Part shown: positions 35,351 to 44,115 of the stretch, in pieces
Layout of the letters: each line of letters begins with the position of its first letter
Numbering within the stretch: position 1 is the stretch's first letter
From: Pirellulales bacterium
GTDB taxonomy: Bacteria; Planctomycetota; Planctomycetia; Pirellulales; JAEUIK01
Direction: 5' to 3'
Length of the DNA stretch: 64,000 bases
NCBI GenBank assembly: GCA_019636335.1
Contig: JAHBXR010000003.1
Location: 62,001 to 126,000, forward strand
Notes under the pieces: model-generated
Seen by the model: only the letters and a program-made list of their open reading frames with translations
Told to the model about the DNA's origin: nothing
Database searches by the model: none
Position numbers and translations under genes: made by a program

Positions 35351-36310
35351 ATGAATCTTCGCCGTGTGGCGTGCTCGTTCCTCCTGCTGACGACCTGCCT
35401 GGCTCGCCTGGTCGTGGCGCAGGATGATGCCGTCGAACAAGATCGCAAGGCGATCCTCGCCCGCGTGAAATCGTACGTCGAGGCGTTCAACGCCGCGGAC
35501 GCTTCGACCCTGGCGGGGCATTGGAGCGAGTCGGCCGAATACATCACCCCGGCGGGCGACCGTATCGAAGGACGCCAGGCATTGGCCGAATATTTTGCCC
35601 AAGAGTTTGCCGAAAACCCCGGCAGAAAACTGGACGTGCAAGTCGATCGCATCCGCTTTGCCACCGCGGACACCGCCACCGAAGAAGGGACCGCGCGAGT
35701 CGCGTCCCCCGATGGTCGCGCCGACGAATCGAGCTATCTCGCCGTACACGTTCGCCGCGACGGGCAATGGCAGCTCGATACGGTGCGCGAATTAACGTTC
35801 TCCCAGCAGGAAGCCGCGCCCCCGGCGTCAACGCCGCACGACTATCTGCAAGATCTCGAGTGGCTGATTGGCGAGTGGCGCGACGCCGACAACGAAGGCC
35901 AGGTGGCCACCTCGTGCCGCTGGGTGGCCAATCAAAGCTTCATTTCTCGCTCGTTCCGAGTCGCGATACCGGGGCAGTCAGAGCTGGTGGGAACGCAGGT
36001 CATCGGTTGGGACCCCGTCCACGGTCAGGTTCGTTCCTGGGTGTTCGATTCCGACGGTGGTTTTGGCGAAGGCTTTTGGAAGAACGAGGGGGATCATTGG
36101 ACGATCCAGACGCGAGCTACGCTTCCCGATGGAAGACAAGCGACCGCCGTACAAATTCTGACGCCGCTAGGAGTAGACCGCTTTTCCTGGGAGTCGACCC
36201 AGCGCGAAGTGGACGGCGTGCTGCTGCCCAATATCGATCCGGTGACGGTCACGCGCGACATCGAAGAGACGACCACGCCGGCGAGTGAAACGGAAAGGCC
36301 ATCTCCATGA
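35351..36310 (+). CDS. secreted protein with SnoaL/NTF2-like and lipocalin-like domains
   Basis: A 319-residue exported protein (signal peptide ~5-25). Residues ~35-150 form an NTF2/SnoaL-type fold (ILARVKSYVEAFNAADASTLAGHWSE is the typical opening). Residues ~170-305 resemble DUF1579/lipocalin-like proteins (YLQDLEWLIGEWRDAD). Neither half shows clear catalytic residues, so ligand binding is possible but unproven. The stop overlaps the start of the repeat protein by ATGA, so the two are translationally coupled and may work together at the cell surface. Confidence 0.75.
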   Translation: MNLRRVACSFLLLTTCLARLVVAQDDAVEQDRKAILARVKSYVEAFNAADASTLAGHWSESAEYITPAGDRIEGRQALAEYFAQEFAENPGRKLDVQVDRIRFATADTATEEGTARVASPDGRADESSYLAVHVRRDGQWQLDTVRELTFSQQEAAPPASTPHDYLQDLEWLIGEWRDADNEGQVATSCRWVANQSFISRSFRVAIPGQSELVGTQVIGWDPVHGQVRSWVFDSDGGFGEGFWKNEGDHWTIQTRATLPDGRQATAVQILTPLGVDRFSWESTQREVDGVLLPNIDPVTVTRDIEETTTPASETERPSP

Positions 36311-37860
36311 ACAAGGTAACATTGCCGCTTATCGCCGGGCTGTTGATCGTCGCAGGTCTTGTGCCCGAGGCGCTAGCGCGCGGAGGTCGAGGTGGCGGAG
36401 GTGGCGCCGGCATGCGCGCCGGGGGTGCTCACCTGGGGGGCGCGGGAGGCATCAATCACGCGGCCATGAATCGATCTCCCTCGATGAGCCGGTTGCCGGC
36501 GCAGCGCCCACAGACCTTGCCCGCCAGGCCCAACACCGGCGGCATGCGGCCAGGCAACCTGCCCGGCAATATCTCGACCGGCTTGCCGGGACAGATCGGG
36601 ACGCGACCGGGCCAGATGCCGAACTTCAACAACGTCCAACGTCCTGGCCAGATGCCGAACTGGAACGGCGGTCAGCGCCCGGGGCAGCTTCCGAATCTCA
36701 ATACCGGCCAGCGTCCGGGGCAACTTCCCAATTTCAATACAGGTCAGCGTCCTGGGCAGTTACCGAATTTCAATGCGGGACAACGTCCGGGTCAGCTACC
36801 CAATGTGCATCCAGGCCAACGCCCTGGCGGCGGCACCAACATCGCGCGTCCGGGGGGAACGACGCGCCCCGGCGGCGGGAATCGCCCCGGCATCTCGACG
36901 TTGCCGGGCAATTTGGGACCAGGCTCTCGGCCCGATCTGAATCGTCCCGGTGGGCGACCTTCTCCTGGCGACCTGGGAGATTTTCTGAACATTCCCGGCG
37001 GTATCACGACGCTGCCCGCGCGCCCCGGTGCCGGAAATCGGCCGGACATCAATCGACCCGGTATCACCCGTCCCGATTTCAATCGGCCGAACGATTGGAC
37101 CCGACCCTCGGGCGGGCGCTGGGAACAGCTTCAGAACAATCTGCCCGGCCGTTGGGAAAACCGCCAGGAGATTGCCAACCAGGTCCGCAACCGCTGGCAG
37201 AATCAGTTCCCGAACCGCAACCATTGGTACAATAACCATTGGTGGGTGAATCATCCGAACCTGCACTGGCACTATCACCCGGGCTTCAATTATTGGAACC
37301 GGCCGAACTGGGTTGCGCTGTCGGCGTGGATGCCCTATACCTGGGGAACGCCGATCTATTACGACTTTGGCACGGGGGGCAACGTCTACTACCAGGACAG
37401 CACCGTTTACGTCGATGGGCAGCCGGCTTATTCCGAGGATGACTACGCACAACAAGCATCGCAGATTGCCAACAGCGTGCCCGCGGATCTCGATAGCGAG
37501 CAGATCGAGTGGATGCCGCTGGGTGTGTTCGCCGTGGTGCCCGACAAAGAGCAGTCGACCGATCCGACATTGTTCCTGCAACTGGCGGTGAGCCAGGATG
37601 GGATCATCAGCGGCGCCTTTCACAATACTCTGAAAGATTCGGCCGAGTCGGTGATTGGCGCCGTCGATCGGAGCACGCAGCGCGCGGCGTGGCACATCGA
37701 AGGTCAGGATTTGCCCGTCATGGAGACGGGCATCTATAATCTCACGCAGGACGAGACGACCGCGCTGGTGCATTTCGACGAGGGGGTCACCCAACAGTGG
37801 CTGCTCGTGCGACTCAACCAGCCCGAGGGGGCGGAGAACGAGGCGCAATCGTCGCAGTAA
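36307..37860 (+). CDS. secreted Pro/Asn/Arg-rich tandem-repeat protein
   Basis: A 517-residue exported protein (signal peptide to ~AEALARG). After a Gly-rich patch come six 12-residue repeats of RPGQLPNFNTGQ type (residues 100-171), then more Pro/Gly/Arg/Asn-rich low-complexity sequence to ~270. A Trp/His/Asn/Tyr-rich segment (~290-350, e.g. NHWYNNHWWVNHPN) follows, then a folded C-terminal domain (~390-505). This looks like a cell-surface structural or adhesive protein. The function is unknown. It is translated with the NTF2-like protein before it (ATGA overlap). Confidence 0.75.
   Translation: MNKVTLPLIAGLLIVAGLVPEALARGGRGGGGGAGMRAGGAHLGGAGGINHAAMNRSPSMSRLPAQRPQTLPARPNTGGMRPGNLPGNISTGLPGQIGTRPGQMPNFNNVQRPGQMPNWNGGQRPGQLPNLNTGQRPGQLPNFNTGQRPGQLPNFNAGQRPGQLPNVHPGQRPGGGTNIARPGGTTRPGGGNRPGISTLPGNLGPGSRPDLNRPGGRPSPGDLGDFLNIPGGITTLPARPGAGNRPDINRPGITRPDFNRPNDWTRPSGGRWEQLQNNLPGRWENRQEIANQVRNRWQNQFPNRNHWYNNHWWVNHPNLHWHYHPGFNYWNRPNWVALSAWMPYTWGTPIYYDFGTGGNVYYQDSTVYVDGQPAYSEDDYAQQASQIANSVPADLDSEQIEWMPLGVFAVVPDKEQSTDPTLFLQLAVSQDGIISGAFHNTLKDSAESVIGAVDRSTQRAAWHIEGQDLPVMETGIYNLTQDETTALVHFDEGVTQQWLLVRLNQPEGAENEAQSSQ
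36604..36819 (+). repeat. six tandem 36-base repeats inside the Pro/Asn-rich gene
   Basis: Six in-frame 36-base units encode RPGQxPNxNxxQ. The protein units are nearly identical while third positions vary, which suggests selection on the peptide and not recent DNA expansion, although the number could still change by slippage. Confidence 0.85.
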
Positions 37861-37869
37861 TGGTTTGTA

Positions 37870-37889
37870 CTTGTTGAATTTGCAACAAG
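37870..37889 (+). other. hairpin upstream of the DUF1328 gene
   Basis: CTTGTTG (37870-37876) pairs perfectly with CAACAAG (37883-37889) around six bases, ending just before the ribosome site GGGGAG of the next gene. No T-run is present. It may shape expression of the small membrane protein (inference). Confidence 0.45.
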
Positions 37890-37902
37890 AGGGGAGATCG
37901 CC

Positions 37903-38067
37903 ATGTTGCGCTGGGCCTTGATTTTTCTCGTGATTGCGCTCGTCGCGGGGGTGCTGGGTCTGTGGGGCTTGGAAGGCGTGGCGATGCAGATCGCGCGCAT
38001 CCTGTTCGTGATATTCCTGGTCCTGTTCATTGTCGGGTTGGTGATGGGTCGGCGTCCCAGCATCTGA
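37903..38067 (+). CDS. DUF1328/YtjA-family 54-residue membrane protein
   Basis: A 54-residue protein starting MLRWALIFLVIALVAGVLG and ending in GRRPSI, with two hydrophobic segments (~4-20 and ~30-48). It matches the DUF1328 (YtjA) family of tiny bacterial membrane proteins of unknown function, often linked to stress. GGGGAG lies seven bases upstream. It follows the repeat-protein gene by 42 bases on the same strand. It is easily missed because of its length. Confidence 0.88.
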   Translation: MLRWALIFLVIALVAGVLGLWGLEGVAMQIARILFVIFLVLFIVGLVMGRRPSI

Positions 38068-38156
38068 CACGACGTTTCTACGATTGGCGCGACTTCGCCG
38101 CGCCCCCGGGTGGCATTTTGGCGGCGATCGCAGCGCACGAGACCGACGGGGCGTGG

Positions 38157-39848
38157 ATGCCGGCGAGCACGCGGCGTTTTGTATCGTGGGGCGAGCTTGC
38201 GGCAATCGCTCTGTTGGCCTTGATTGCCAGCGGGCTGTTGTTCTGGCACCTGGGGCGGCGTTACCTCTGGCAGGACGAAGCGGCCACCGGGGTGCTGGCC
38301 GAGCGGATGCTGGAGTTTGGCCGGCCGTTGGGCTACGACGGCCGCAATCTGATCACGATGGACGTCACGGCCGATCGCGATCGGATCGGCCTCGAACGTC
38401 GCATTCGCGACCCCGAGGTGGCCATTGCCTACTTCGTCGCCCGCGGCGACTTCAAGCCCGATACGACCTGGATCGGTCAGCCGTGGGGGCAATTCGTGCT
38501 GACGGCCGCATCGTTTCAGGTTTTTGGCAAGGGGACGTTGGCCGCCCGGATTCCGTTTGCTTTGTGCGGACTGCTGACGGTGGCCATCCTCTACCGTTTC
38601 ATTCGTCGCGAGTTCGACGATCCGTGGATGGCTTGGATCGCGGGTTTTCTGCTGGCCACCAATGTGTTTTGGGTGCTGCACATGCGGCAGTGCCGCTATT
38701 ACGCGCCGTCTTGTCTGTTCATGCTGTTGACGGTGCTCGCCTATTTGCGTTGGCAAACGGCCGGACGGGGAGGAGCGATTCTATTCGTGCTGACGAGTTG
38801 GATCTGGTTCCAATTCGACTATGGCACGTTCTGGCCCGTGATCGGCTTATTGTTTCTCGATGGTGTGGTGTGTGCGTCTCGTTCTCGCGGGCGCGTGCTG
38901 CTGGTTTTCGCGGCGATCGGATTCACCGTGGCGCCGTGGGTGTGGTATTACGAGCTCTTCTCGCGTCTTAAAGAAACCATTTTCGATTGGCGTTATCGCT
39001 CGGCCGGTTCGTTGTTCAATTTCAATCAGTACGTCATTCCTTGGGTACTGCTGGTGCTGGCCGTCTGGTTGTTATGGTACGAGTGGAGCAAGTTGCGGCC
39101 GACACAACGTCGCTTCCTCTTTCTGTCGGCTGCCATCCTGGTCATCAATCTGGTGTGGGTAACGGTCGTTGCGCCGGCGCCCTATCTTCGATATATCGTG
39201 GGAAGCACTCCCTTTGCCGCAGCGTTGCTGGCGTTTGTTTGCGTGCGTGGGCTCCCGCATTTTCTTCCCGAAGGATGGTTGCCCTGGCGTTCTTGGGGGG
39301 CGATTGCCTTGGCGGCCTTGCTCACGTTTTCTCCCTTCTTTTCGCGGGTTGGTCTGGCGGTCATCCCGAAGCTCTCCTGGCGCGTCGAGGACATGGGTTA
39401 CGTGGCACGCCAGGAGTGGCGTTGGCTGTACCTCGATCTGGCCGACGTGTTGCCCGACCCGAATCGCGATTTGATCGAACTGCTTCGTCCACGCTTGCGG
39501 CCCGAGGACGAGATTCTCATCACGTACGAAGACGTGCCGTTGATGTTCTATCTGCCGAATCGGGTACGAGGGGGCACCGCGTGCTTTCGCTTGCTTAGCG
39601 AAGGTCCACCGCCGCGATTCCTCGTTTCGCGCTCGATGGTGCCCTACCTCGATTTTCAATTCGAGGCGCTGAACGGCTATGTGGGGCGTCAACGCTGGTA
39701 TCCGGTCGAACATCGTATCGTCGACACGAGAGCTGGTAATTGCCCGGATCCAACGATTCATTTCGCCCGCGACGTCGGCGACGGCCAATTCATCACCGTA
39801 CGAGAGCATGCCTGGTATCGCGAACAGACGGACAAATGGCGCCCCTGA
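38157..39848 (+). CDS. GT39/ArnT-like polytopic glycosyltransferase
   Basis: A ~563-residue integral membrane protein with about eleven or twelve membrane segments. The first periplasmic loop carries LWQDEAATGVLAERML, the Asp-Glu motif placed like that of GT39/ArnT enzymes, which use polyprenyl-phosphate sugars. The C-terminal third (~400-560) is a soluble periplasmic domain. The acceptor is unknown. The start at 38157 gives a short cytoplasmic lead before TM1; the frame is open upstream but overlaps the DUF1328 gene. A terminator lies about 105 bases downstream. Confidence 0.82.
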   Translation: MPASTRRFVSWGELAAIALLALIASGLLFWHLGRRYLWQDEAATGVLAERMLEFGRPLGYDGRNLITMDVTADRDRIGLERRIRDPEVAIAYFVARGDFKPDTTWIGQPWGQFVLTAASFQVFGKGTLAARIPFALCGLLTVAILYRFIRREFDDPWMAWIAGFLLATNVFWVLHMRQCRYYAPSCLFMLLTVLAYLRWQTAGRGGAILFVLTSWIWFQFDYGTFWPVIGLLFLDGVVCASRSRGRVLLVFAAIGFTVAPWVWYYELFSRLKETIFDWRYRSAGSLFNFNQYVIPWVLLVLAVWLLWYEWSKLRPTQRRFLFLSAAILVINLVWVTVVAPAPYLRYIVGSTPFAAALLAFVCVRGLPHFLPEGWLPWRSWGAIALAALLTFSPFFSRVGLAVIPKLSWRVEDMGYVARQEWRWLYLDLADVLPDPNRDLIELLRPRLRPEDEILITYEDVPLMFYLPNRVRGGTACFRLLSEGPPPRFLVSRSMVPYLDFQFEALNGYVGRQRWYPVEHRIVDTRAGNCPDPTIHFARDVGDGQFITVREHAWYREQTDKWRP

Positions 39849-39952
39849 AGCGCCGGAAACGTTCACGAGGCCGTTCATGCCGGACATTACGGGTAGACGA
39901 TTGGTTTTTGTATTGCGGCGAACGAATGTACCCGTTGAGGTACTGCACTAAC

Positions 39953-39997
39953 GGGCGTTCCCCCGCACACAGGGGGTGGCGTCCTTCGGGTTTTTTA
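39953..39997 (+). terminator. intrinsic terminator after the GT39-like gene
   Basis: GGGCG (39953-39957) pairs with CGTCC (39980-39984, one G-T pair) and CCCCC (39960-39964) with GGGGG (39972-39976). A TTTTTT run at 39991-39996 follows shortly after. Confidence 0.65.
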
Positions 39998-40095
39998 TTC
40001 ATCGAAAGTCGCAACTCCACTTTAACCACACTCCAGCGCGTGCTACTGTTTAGCTCATAAGAAAGTGGGCTAACCTTTTGATGGGAGTTCTGTGA

Positions 40096-40425
40096 ATGGC
40101 AGCTCGAAAAGCTGGAAGCCGTGGACCCAGCAAGGCTCAGGCGATTCGCGATGTACTGAATGACAAGGGACACGACACGGCTCCCAAAGACGTCATTGCG
40201 ATTCTCGCGCAAAAGAAGATCAAGGTTTCTGCGGCGCAGGTCAGCAATCTCAAAGCCGAGCTGGCGCGCAAGACGGGCTCGTATCAACCCAAACGCGGCC
40301 CCCGCAGCAAGGCGAATGGCGAAATCACGCTGAGCACGTTGAAGGCCGTCAAGGCGATGGCCGAGAAGTTGGGCGGCGTCGAGAAGACGCGGCAAGCCCT
40401 CGATGCGCTCGCGCAGCTCAGCTAG
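40096..40425 (+). CDS. small basic HTH-like protein of planctomycete type
   Basis: A 109-residue Lys/Arg-rich cytoplasmic protein. The middle (SKAQAIRDVLNDKGHDTAPKDVIAILAQKKIKVSAAQVSNLKAEL, shown in pieces: SKAQAIRDVLNDKGHD then VIAILAQKKIKVSAAQVSN) looks like a helical or winged-helix DNA-binding fold. A basic linker (QPKRGPRSKANG) and a C-terminal helix (GGVEKTRQALDALAQLS) follow. I recall similar short proteins in several planctomycete genomes but cannot name a characterised one. A terminator lies ~100 bases before its start and another 80 bases after its stop, so it is an independent unit. A role in chromatin or regulation is inference. Confidence 0.7.
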   Translation: MAARKAGSRGPSKAQAIRDVLNDKGHDTAPKDVIAILAQKKIKVSAAQVSNLKAELARKTGSYQPKRGPRSKANGEITLSTLKAVKAMAEKLGGVEKTRQALDALAQLS

Positions 40426-40504
40426 CCGACGTACTCTTCCGTGGCAGGCGGTCGCTGTTCGGCGATGCGCCGCGTGACGACGACGGACACACGACACAAC
40501 CTGG

Positions 40505-40549
40505 AAGGTCGCTGCCGGAACTCTCGAGCAGCGGCCTTCTTTGTTTTTT
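40505..40549 (+). terminator. intrinsic terminator
   Basis: AAGGTCGCTGC (40505-40515) pairs with GCAGCGGCCTT (40528-40538), eleven pairs with one G-T. CTTTGTTTTTT follows. It ends the small basic protein gene at 40425. Confidence 0.85.
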
Positions 40550-40662
40550 CCTCTACTCGCCGACCACGGCGTCGCAGGGCGTGCGGCCATCTTCGCTCGA
40601 TGCGGTACACCGGATGCCGCCAAGACGCGAAAACACTTCCCTTTTCAGCGTGCTCTGGTCGC

Positions 40663-40692
40663 TTGACCACTTTGCGCCGCGGGACCTATAAT
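40663..40692 (+). promoter_or_regulatory. sucCD promoter
   Basis: TTGACC (40663-40668) and a perfect TATAAT (40687-40692) are 18 bases apart. Transcription would begin near 40699, leaving a ~168-base leader to sucC. Confidence 0.75.
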
Positions 40693-40866
40693 CCGCGCCT
40701 TGCCACGATCGCCCTGGTGTGCTGATCGAGCATCCCCGACCGTTTGCCCTCCGAACCGGACTTCGACGGCCCGACGACTCGCCTGTGAGCGTGGGCCGCG
40801 ATTCATTTCGGGCCGGCCGTTTCCAATGTCGAACCGTGGCGCACTTTGTCGCGGTGAAGGAACAGT

Positions 40867-42051
40867 ATGAAGATCCACGAATATCAGGCGAAACAGATTC
40901 TCCGCGAGGCGGGTGTCGCGGTGCCGCGCAACATCGTGGCACGTTCGTCCGCCGAGGCCGCCGAGGCCTTTCGCACGCTGGGGGGCTCGCTGGCCGTCGT
41001 CAAGGCACAGATCCACGCCGGCGGTCGGGGCAAGGGAACGGTCCAAGACAATCCCGCCCAGCGCGGCGTGCAGTTGGTCAAAAGCGCCGAGGAAGCGTCA
41101 AGCGTCGCTGAGAATCTGCTCGAGCACAAGCTGGTTACCATTCAAACCGGCGCCGAGGGACAGACGGTGCGACAGGTCCTCGTCGAAGAGGGCTGTGATA
41201 TCGCCCGCGAGTTGTACCTGGGCATCGTCGTCGACCGAGCGGCCTCGAAGCCGGTCGTGATGGTGTCGAGCGAAGGGGGCATGAATATCGAAGAGGTGGC
41301 CGAGAAGACGCCGGAAAAGATCTTCAAGGCGGCCTTCGATCCCGATCGTGGCCTCGGTAGCTACCAGGTTCGCAAGCTGGCGGCCCTGTTGGGGCTGACG
41401 GGGGCCAGCGTCCGTTCGGCCGAGAAGTTCATGAAGGCCCTCTGCAAGGTCTTCGTCGAGAAGGATTGCAGCCTGGTCGAGATCAATCCCCTGGTGGTGA
41501 CCGGCGCCGGCGAGTTGCTGGCGCTCGACGCCAAGATCACCTTCGACGACAACGCCCTGTTCCGCCATCCGGAACTGGCCGAGCTCCGTGACGTGGCCGA
41601 GGAGGATCCTTCGGAAGTGCGTGCCGGCAAGGCCGGCCTGAGCTACGTCAAGCTCGAGGGCAACATCGGCTGCCTGGTGAATGGCGCCGGCCTGGCCATG
41701 AGCACGATGGACCTCATCAAGCTGCACGGTGGCAACCCGGCCAACTTCCTCGACGTCGGCGGCGGCGCGAATGTCGAGCAGGTGACCGAGGCCTTTCGCA
41801 TTCTGCTGTCCGATCCGAACGTGAAGGCCGTGTTGGTCAACATCTTCGGCGGCATCATGCGCTGCACGACGATCGCCACCGCGGTCGTCGAAGCGTACAA
41901 GACCGTGGGCTTCAACGTGCCGCTGGTCGTGCGGCTGGAAGGCACCGAGGTGGAAGAAGGCCGCAAGATCCTCGCCGGCAGCGGCGTGGCGATCATCTCG
42001 GCCGAAGGACTCACCGACGCGGCCAAGAAGGTTGTCGCGGCGGCGGGCTAG
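40867..42051 (+). CDS. sucC: succinyl-CoA ligase [ADP-forming] beta subunit
   Basis: A 394-residue cytoplasmic TCA-cycle subunit that binds nucleotide and succinate; the complex interconverts succinyl-CoA and succinate with ATP or GTP formation. It starts [20 protein letters not shown], has the ATP-grasp lysine/glycine segment ([14 protein letters not shown]) and ends with the C-terminal ligase domain ([13 protein letters not shown]). Length and motifs are standard. AAGGAA (40857-40862) serves as the ribosome site. sucD follows after 46 bases, so the two form the usual operon, here with a clear sigma-70 promoter 174 bases upstream. Confidence 0.97.
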   Translation: MKIHEYQAKQILREAGVAVPRNIVARSSAEAAEAFRTLGGSLAVVKAQIHAGGRGKGTVQDNPAQRGVQLVKSAEEASSVAENLLEHKLVTIQTGAEGQTVRQVLVEEGCDIARELYLGIVVDRAASKPVVMVSSEGGMNIEEVAEKTPEKIFKAAFDPDRGLGSYQVRKLAALLGLTGASVRSAEKFMKALCKVFVEKDCSLVEINPLVVTGAGELLALDAKITFDDNALFRHPELAELRDVAEEDPSEVRAGKAGLSYVKLEGNIGCLVNGAGLAMSTMDLIKLHGGNPANFLDVGGGANVEQVTEAFRILLSDPNVKAVLVNIFGGIMRCTTIATAVVEAYKTVGFNVPLVVRLEGTEVEEGRKILAGSGVAIISAEGLTDAAKKVVAAAG

Positions 42052-42097
42052 GACCACGTTCCCTCGAACACAAGCGCGTAAACTGGACTCTCGGAAC

Positions 42098-42976
42098 ATG
42101 AGCATCCTGATCGACAAGGACACGCGGGTCATCTGCCAGGGTATCACCGGCAAGGTGGGGCAGTTCCATACCCGCGGTTGCAAGGAATACGGCACGAAGA
42201 TGGTCGGCGGCGTCACGCCCGGCAAGGGGGGCGAGACGGTCGAAGGCGTGCCCGTGTTCGACACCGTGCATGAAGCGGTGGAGCAGACCGGCGCCAACGC
42301 GACGATGATCTTCGTGCCCCCCGCTTTTACCGCCGATGCGATTCTCGAAGCGGTCGATGCCGGTATTCCCACGGTGGTGGCCATTACGGAAGGCGTGCCC
42401 GTGCTCGACATGGTGCGCGTGTACGATGCCGTGAAGCGCAGCAAGTCGGTGCTCGTGGGACCGAACTGTCCGGGGGTCATCACGCCCGAGCAGTGCAAGA
42501 TCGGCATCATGCCGGGCTACATTCACAAGGCGGGTCCGGTGGGGGTCATGAGCCGCTCGGGCACGCTGACCTACGAGGCCGTGTTCCAGCTCAGCGGGCT
42601 GGGGCTGGGGCAGTCGACGTGCGTTGGTCTCGGGGGCGACCCGATCGTCGGCACGTCGTTTATCGATTTGCTCAAGATGTTCGAGGCCGATCCCAAGACC
42701 GAAGCCATCCTCATGATGGGCGAGATCGGCGGCACGGCCGAGGAAGAAGCGGCCGCCTACGTGAAGCAACACGTCACCAAGCCGGTGGCGGCCTTCATTG
42801 CCGGCCGTGCGGCGCCGCCGGGCAAGCGCATGGGGCACGCCGGGGCGATCATCTCCGGCGGCAAAGGCACCGCGGCCGAAAAAGTGGCCGCCTTGGAGGC
42901 CGCGGGCATCGCCGTGGCCGAAAGCCCCGCCGACATGGGCACCGCCATGGTGCGGGCGATCAAGGCGAAACGGTAG
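42098..42976 (+). CDS. sucD: succinyl-CoA ligase [ADP-forming] alpha subunit
   Basis: A 292-residue subunit that binds CoA and carries the phosphohistidine intermediate. The CoA-binding Rossmann half opens [15 protein letters not shown], and the phosphorylated His is His247 in [14 protein letters not shown]. Length fits the family. The start at 42098 gives the usual MSILIDKDT beginning; the upstream in-frame reading is not conserved. It follows sucC by 46 bases. A stem that includes the stop codon may end transcription. Confidence 0.97.
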   Translation: MSILIDKDTRVICQGITGKVGQFHTRGCKEYGTKMVGGVTPGKGGETVEGVPVFDTVHEAVEQTGANATMIFVPPAFTADAILEAVDAGIPTVVAITEGVPVLDMVRVYDAVKRSKSVLVGPNCPGVITPEQCKIGIMPGYIHKAGPVGVMSRSGTLTYEAVFQLSGLGLGQSTCVGLGGDPIVGTSFIDLLKMFEADPKTEAILMMGEIGGTAEEEAAAYVKQHVTKPVAAFIAGRAAPPGKRMGHAGAIISGGKGTAAEKVAALEAAGIAVAESPADMGTAMVRAIKAKR

Positions 42977-42998
42977 CCTCGCGCTCGGGGAGCTACCG
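42971..42998 (+). terminator. hairpin spanning the sucD stop
   Basis: CGGTAGC (42971-42977) pairs with GCTACCG (42992-42998). The stem contains the sucD TAG. Only a very short T-run follows, so its efficiency is uncertain. Confidence 0.4.
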
Positions 42999-43084
42999 TT
43001 CCCGCGAAAGCTTTTGGGGAGAGACCGGGCACGTCACGGACCGCCGGGTACCCACTCGGGCGATCGCGGCTTGCCGGCCGCCAC

Positions 43085-43645
43085 TCACGGTTCGCTCGGT
43101 TTGACTCGCGTCAGCGTTCCTTGAATCGTCTGCGTTGGCTTTCCGCTGGCGTCGGTGCGCTGCAAGGTCCATTCCAGCCGGTCGGGAGAAACCCAGCGGT
43201 CGTCGATGACGAAGGACGCATCGGCGGTCTTGCCCGTCCAGCGTAGAACGGACGTGGACCGGTTCCACTTGCCGACCGCTTCGTGGTAGTACCCGTCGGA
43301 AGCGAACACCCATTGCCGGTAGAGATCCGCTGCGGTGTCGTAAGTCATGATTTGCAGATCGGCCTCTCCCGGCGGAACGGATTGGGCGCGGAACTCCAAG
43401 AAGCGGCCTTCGAGCGTTCGTCGGCACGTGGCTTCGCCTTGCGTGTCGAACTCGCGAGGGGGCGGTCCGAAATGGCGAATTTGCGTCCGGGTCTTCCAGT
43501 CGCCCAGGAATCGTTCCAGTTCCGCGAGCGTCTCGGGGGGCGCCTCGTCGGCCGTTGCCCTCGTGGCCGGAAGGGCCAGGCCAACGAAAAACAACGCCGT
43601 GAATCTCACGGCCCAGGTGCTGACAGGCCGACAGGCGGCGTCCAT
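43085..43645 (-). CDS. secreted DUF1579-like protein
   Basis: A 186-residue exported protein with a signal peptide (~8-30). The mature part (LAELERFLGDWKTRTQI, then FLEFRA, DLYRQWVFASDGYYHEAVG and RWTGKTADASFVID) follows the DUF1579 pattern, a lipocalin-like beta barrel of unknown ligand. The second half of the 35351-36310 protein has a comparable domain. The start at 43645 has GGGGGAG seven bases upstream. It faces sucD convergently. Confidence 0.75.
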   Translation of the reverse strand: MDAACRPVSTWAVRFTALFFVGLALPATRATADEAPPETLAELERFLGDWKTRTQIRHFGPPPREFDTQGEATCRRTLEGRFLEFRAQSVPPGEADLQIMTYDTAADLYRQWVFASDGYYHEAVGKWNRSTSVLRWTGKTADASFVIDDRWVSPDRLEWTLQRTDASGKPTQTIQGTLTRVKPSEP

Positions 43646-43794
43646 TTCGATTCTCCCCCAGGTTTGGAAACGGTGGGAAACCACTTCAAACTATAGCCTA
43701 CGCCGGAGATGGGACCGCGCGACGGCGGGGGGAGCCGCCACGCCATGCACGGATCGACCGCGCGCAGCGTTTTTATCCGCCGCCAGCCGCGCCT

Positions 43795-44019
43795 GGAGAA
43801 ATCGACTTCGTGCTTACAATCGGAATGCAGCAAATTCCAATTGAAGTGAAGTATTGTCGCGGCAAACCGTCACGCAATGATCTGGCCGGCATCAACTCGT
43901 TTTGCGGTCAAGCCAAATACGATTCGCCGTTTGGGTTGCTCATTACGCAGGACTTGGCAGGGCAGCTTGACGACCGAACCATCGCTGTGCCGGCATGTGC
44001 ATTCTTGGCGGTGCGTTAG
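43795..44019 (+). pseudogene. remnant of a DUF4143-type AAA ATPase C-terminus
   Basis: The plus-strand frame reads GEIDFVLTIG, IPIEVKYCRGKPSRNDLAGI, then FGLLITQDLAG and a stop. This is the C-terminal nuclease-like domain of DUF4143 AAA+ ATPases (typical: EVDFVL, IPIEVKY, then D, GL and F positions). The ~300 residues that should precede it (P-loop and middle domain) are absent: upstream codons resemble nothing. The fragment is visibly less GC-rich than its neighbours, which suggests foreign origin. It is probably a decayed relic; a GTG at 43810 is too late to give a working protein. Confidence 0.75.
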
Positions 44020-44115
44020 CCGCCGATTTGTTGCTTGCATCGCGCGCCGATTGCTGCCATCTTTTAGGTTCTTTGCGCTTCTCGCCGAGGGAACGAGTGG
44101 GGCACCTGAGGGATC

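Larger units (their letters stand above)
40426..40866. other. intergenic region before sucC
   Basis: This 441-base stretch has no gene that I can support. It holds the terminator of the small basic protein gene (40505-40549), the sucC promoter (40663-40692) and, after it, a ~170-base leader. Confidence 0.6.

Noticed and set aside
36604..36819. CRISPR-like array
   Set aside because: The 36-base units are contiguous, in frame and coding, without spacers.
43810..44019. An intact 69-residue gene starting from GTG
   Set aside because: The homology to DUF4143 proteins begins upstream of this codon and only the C-terminal end is present, so a relic is more likely.
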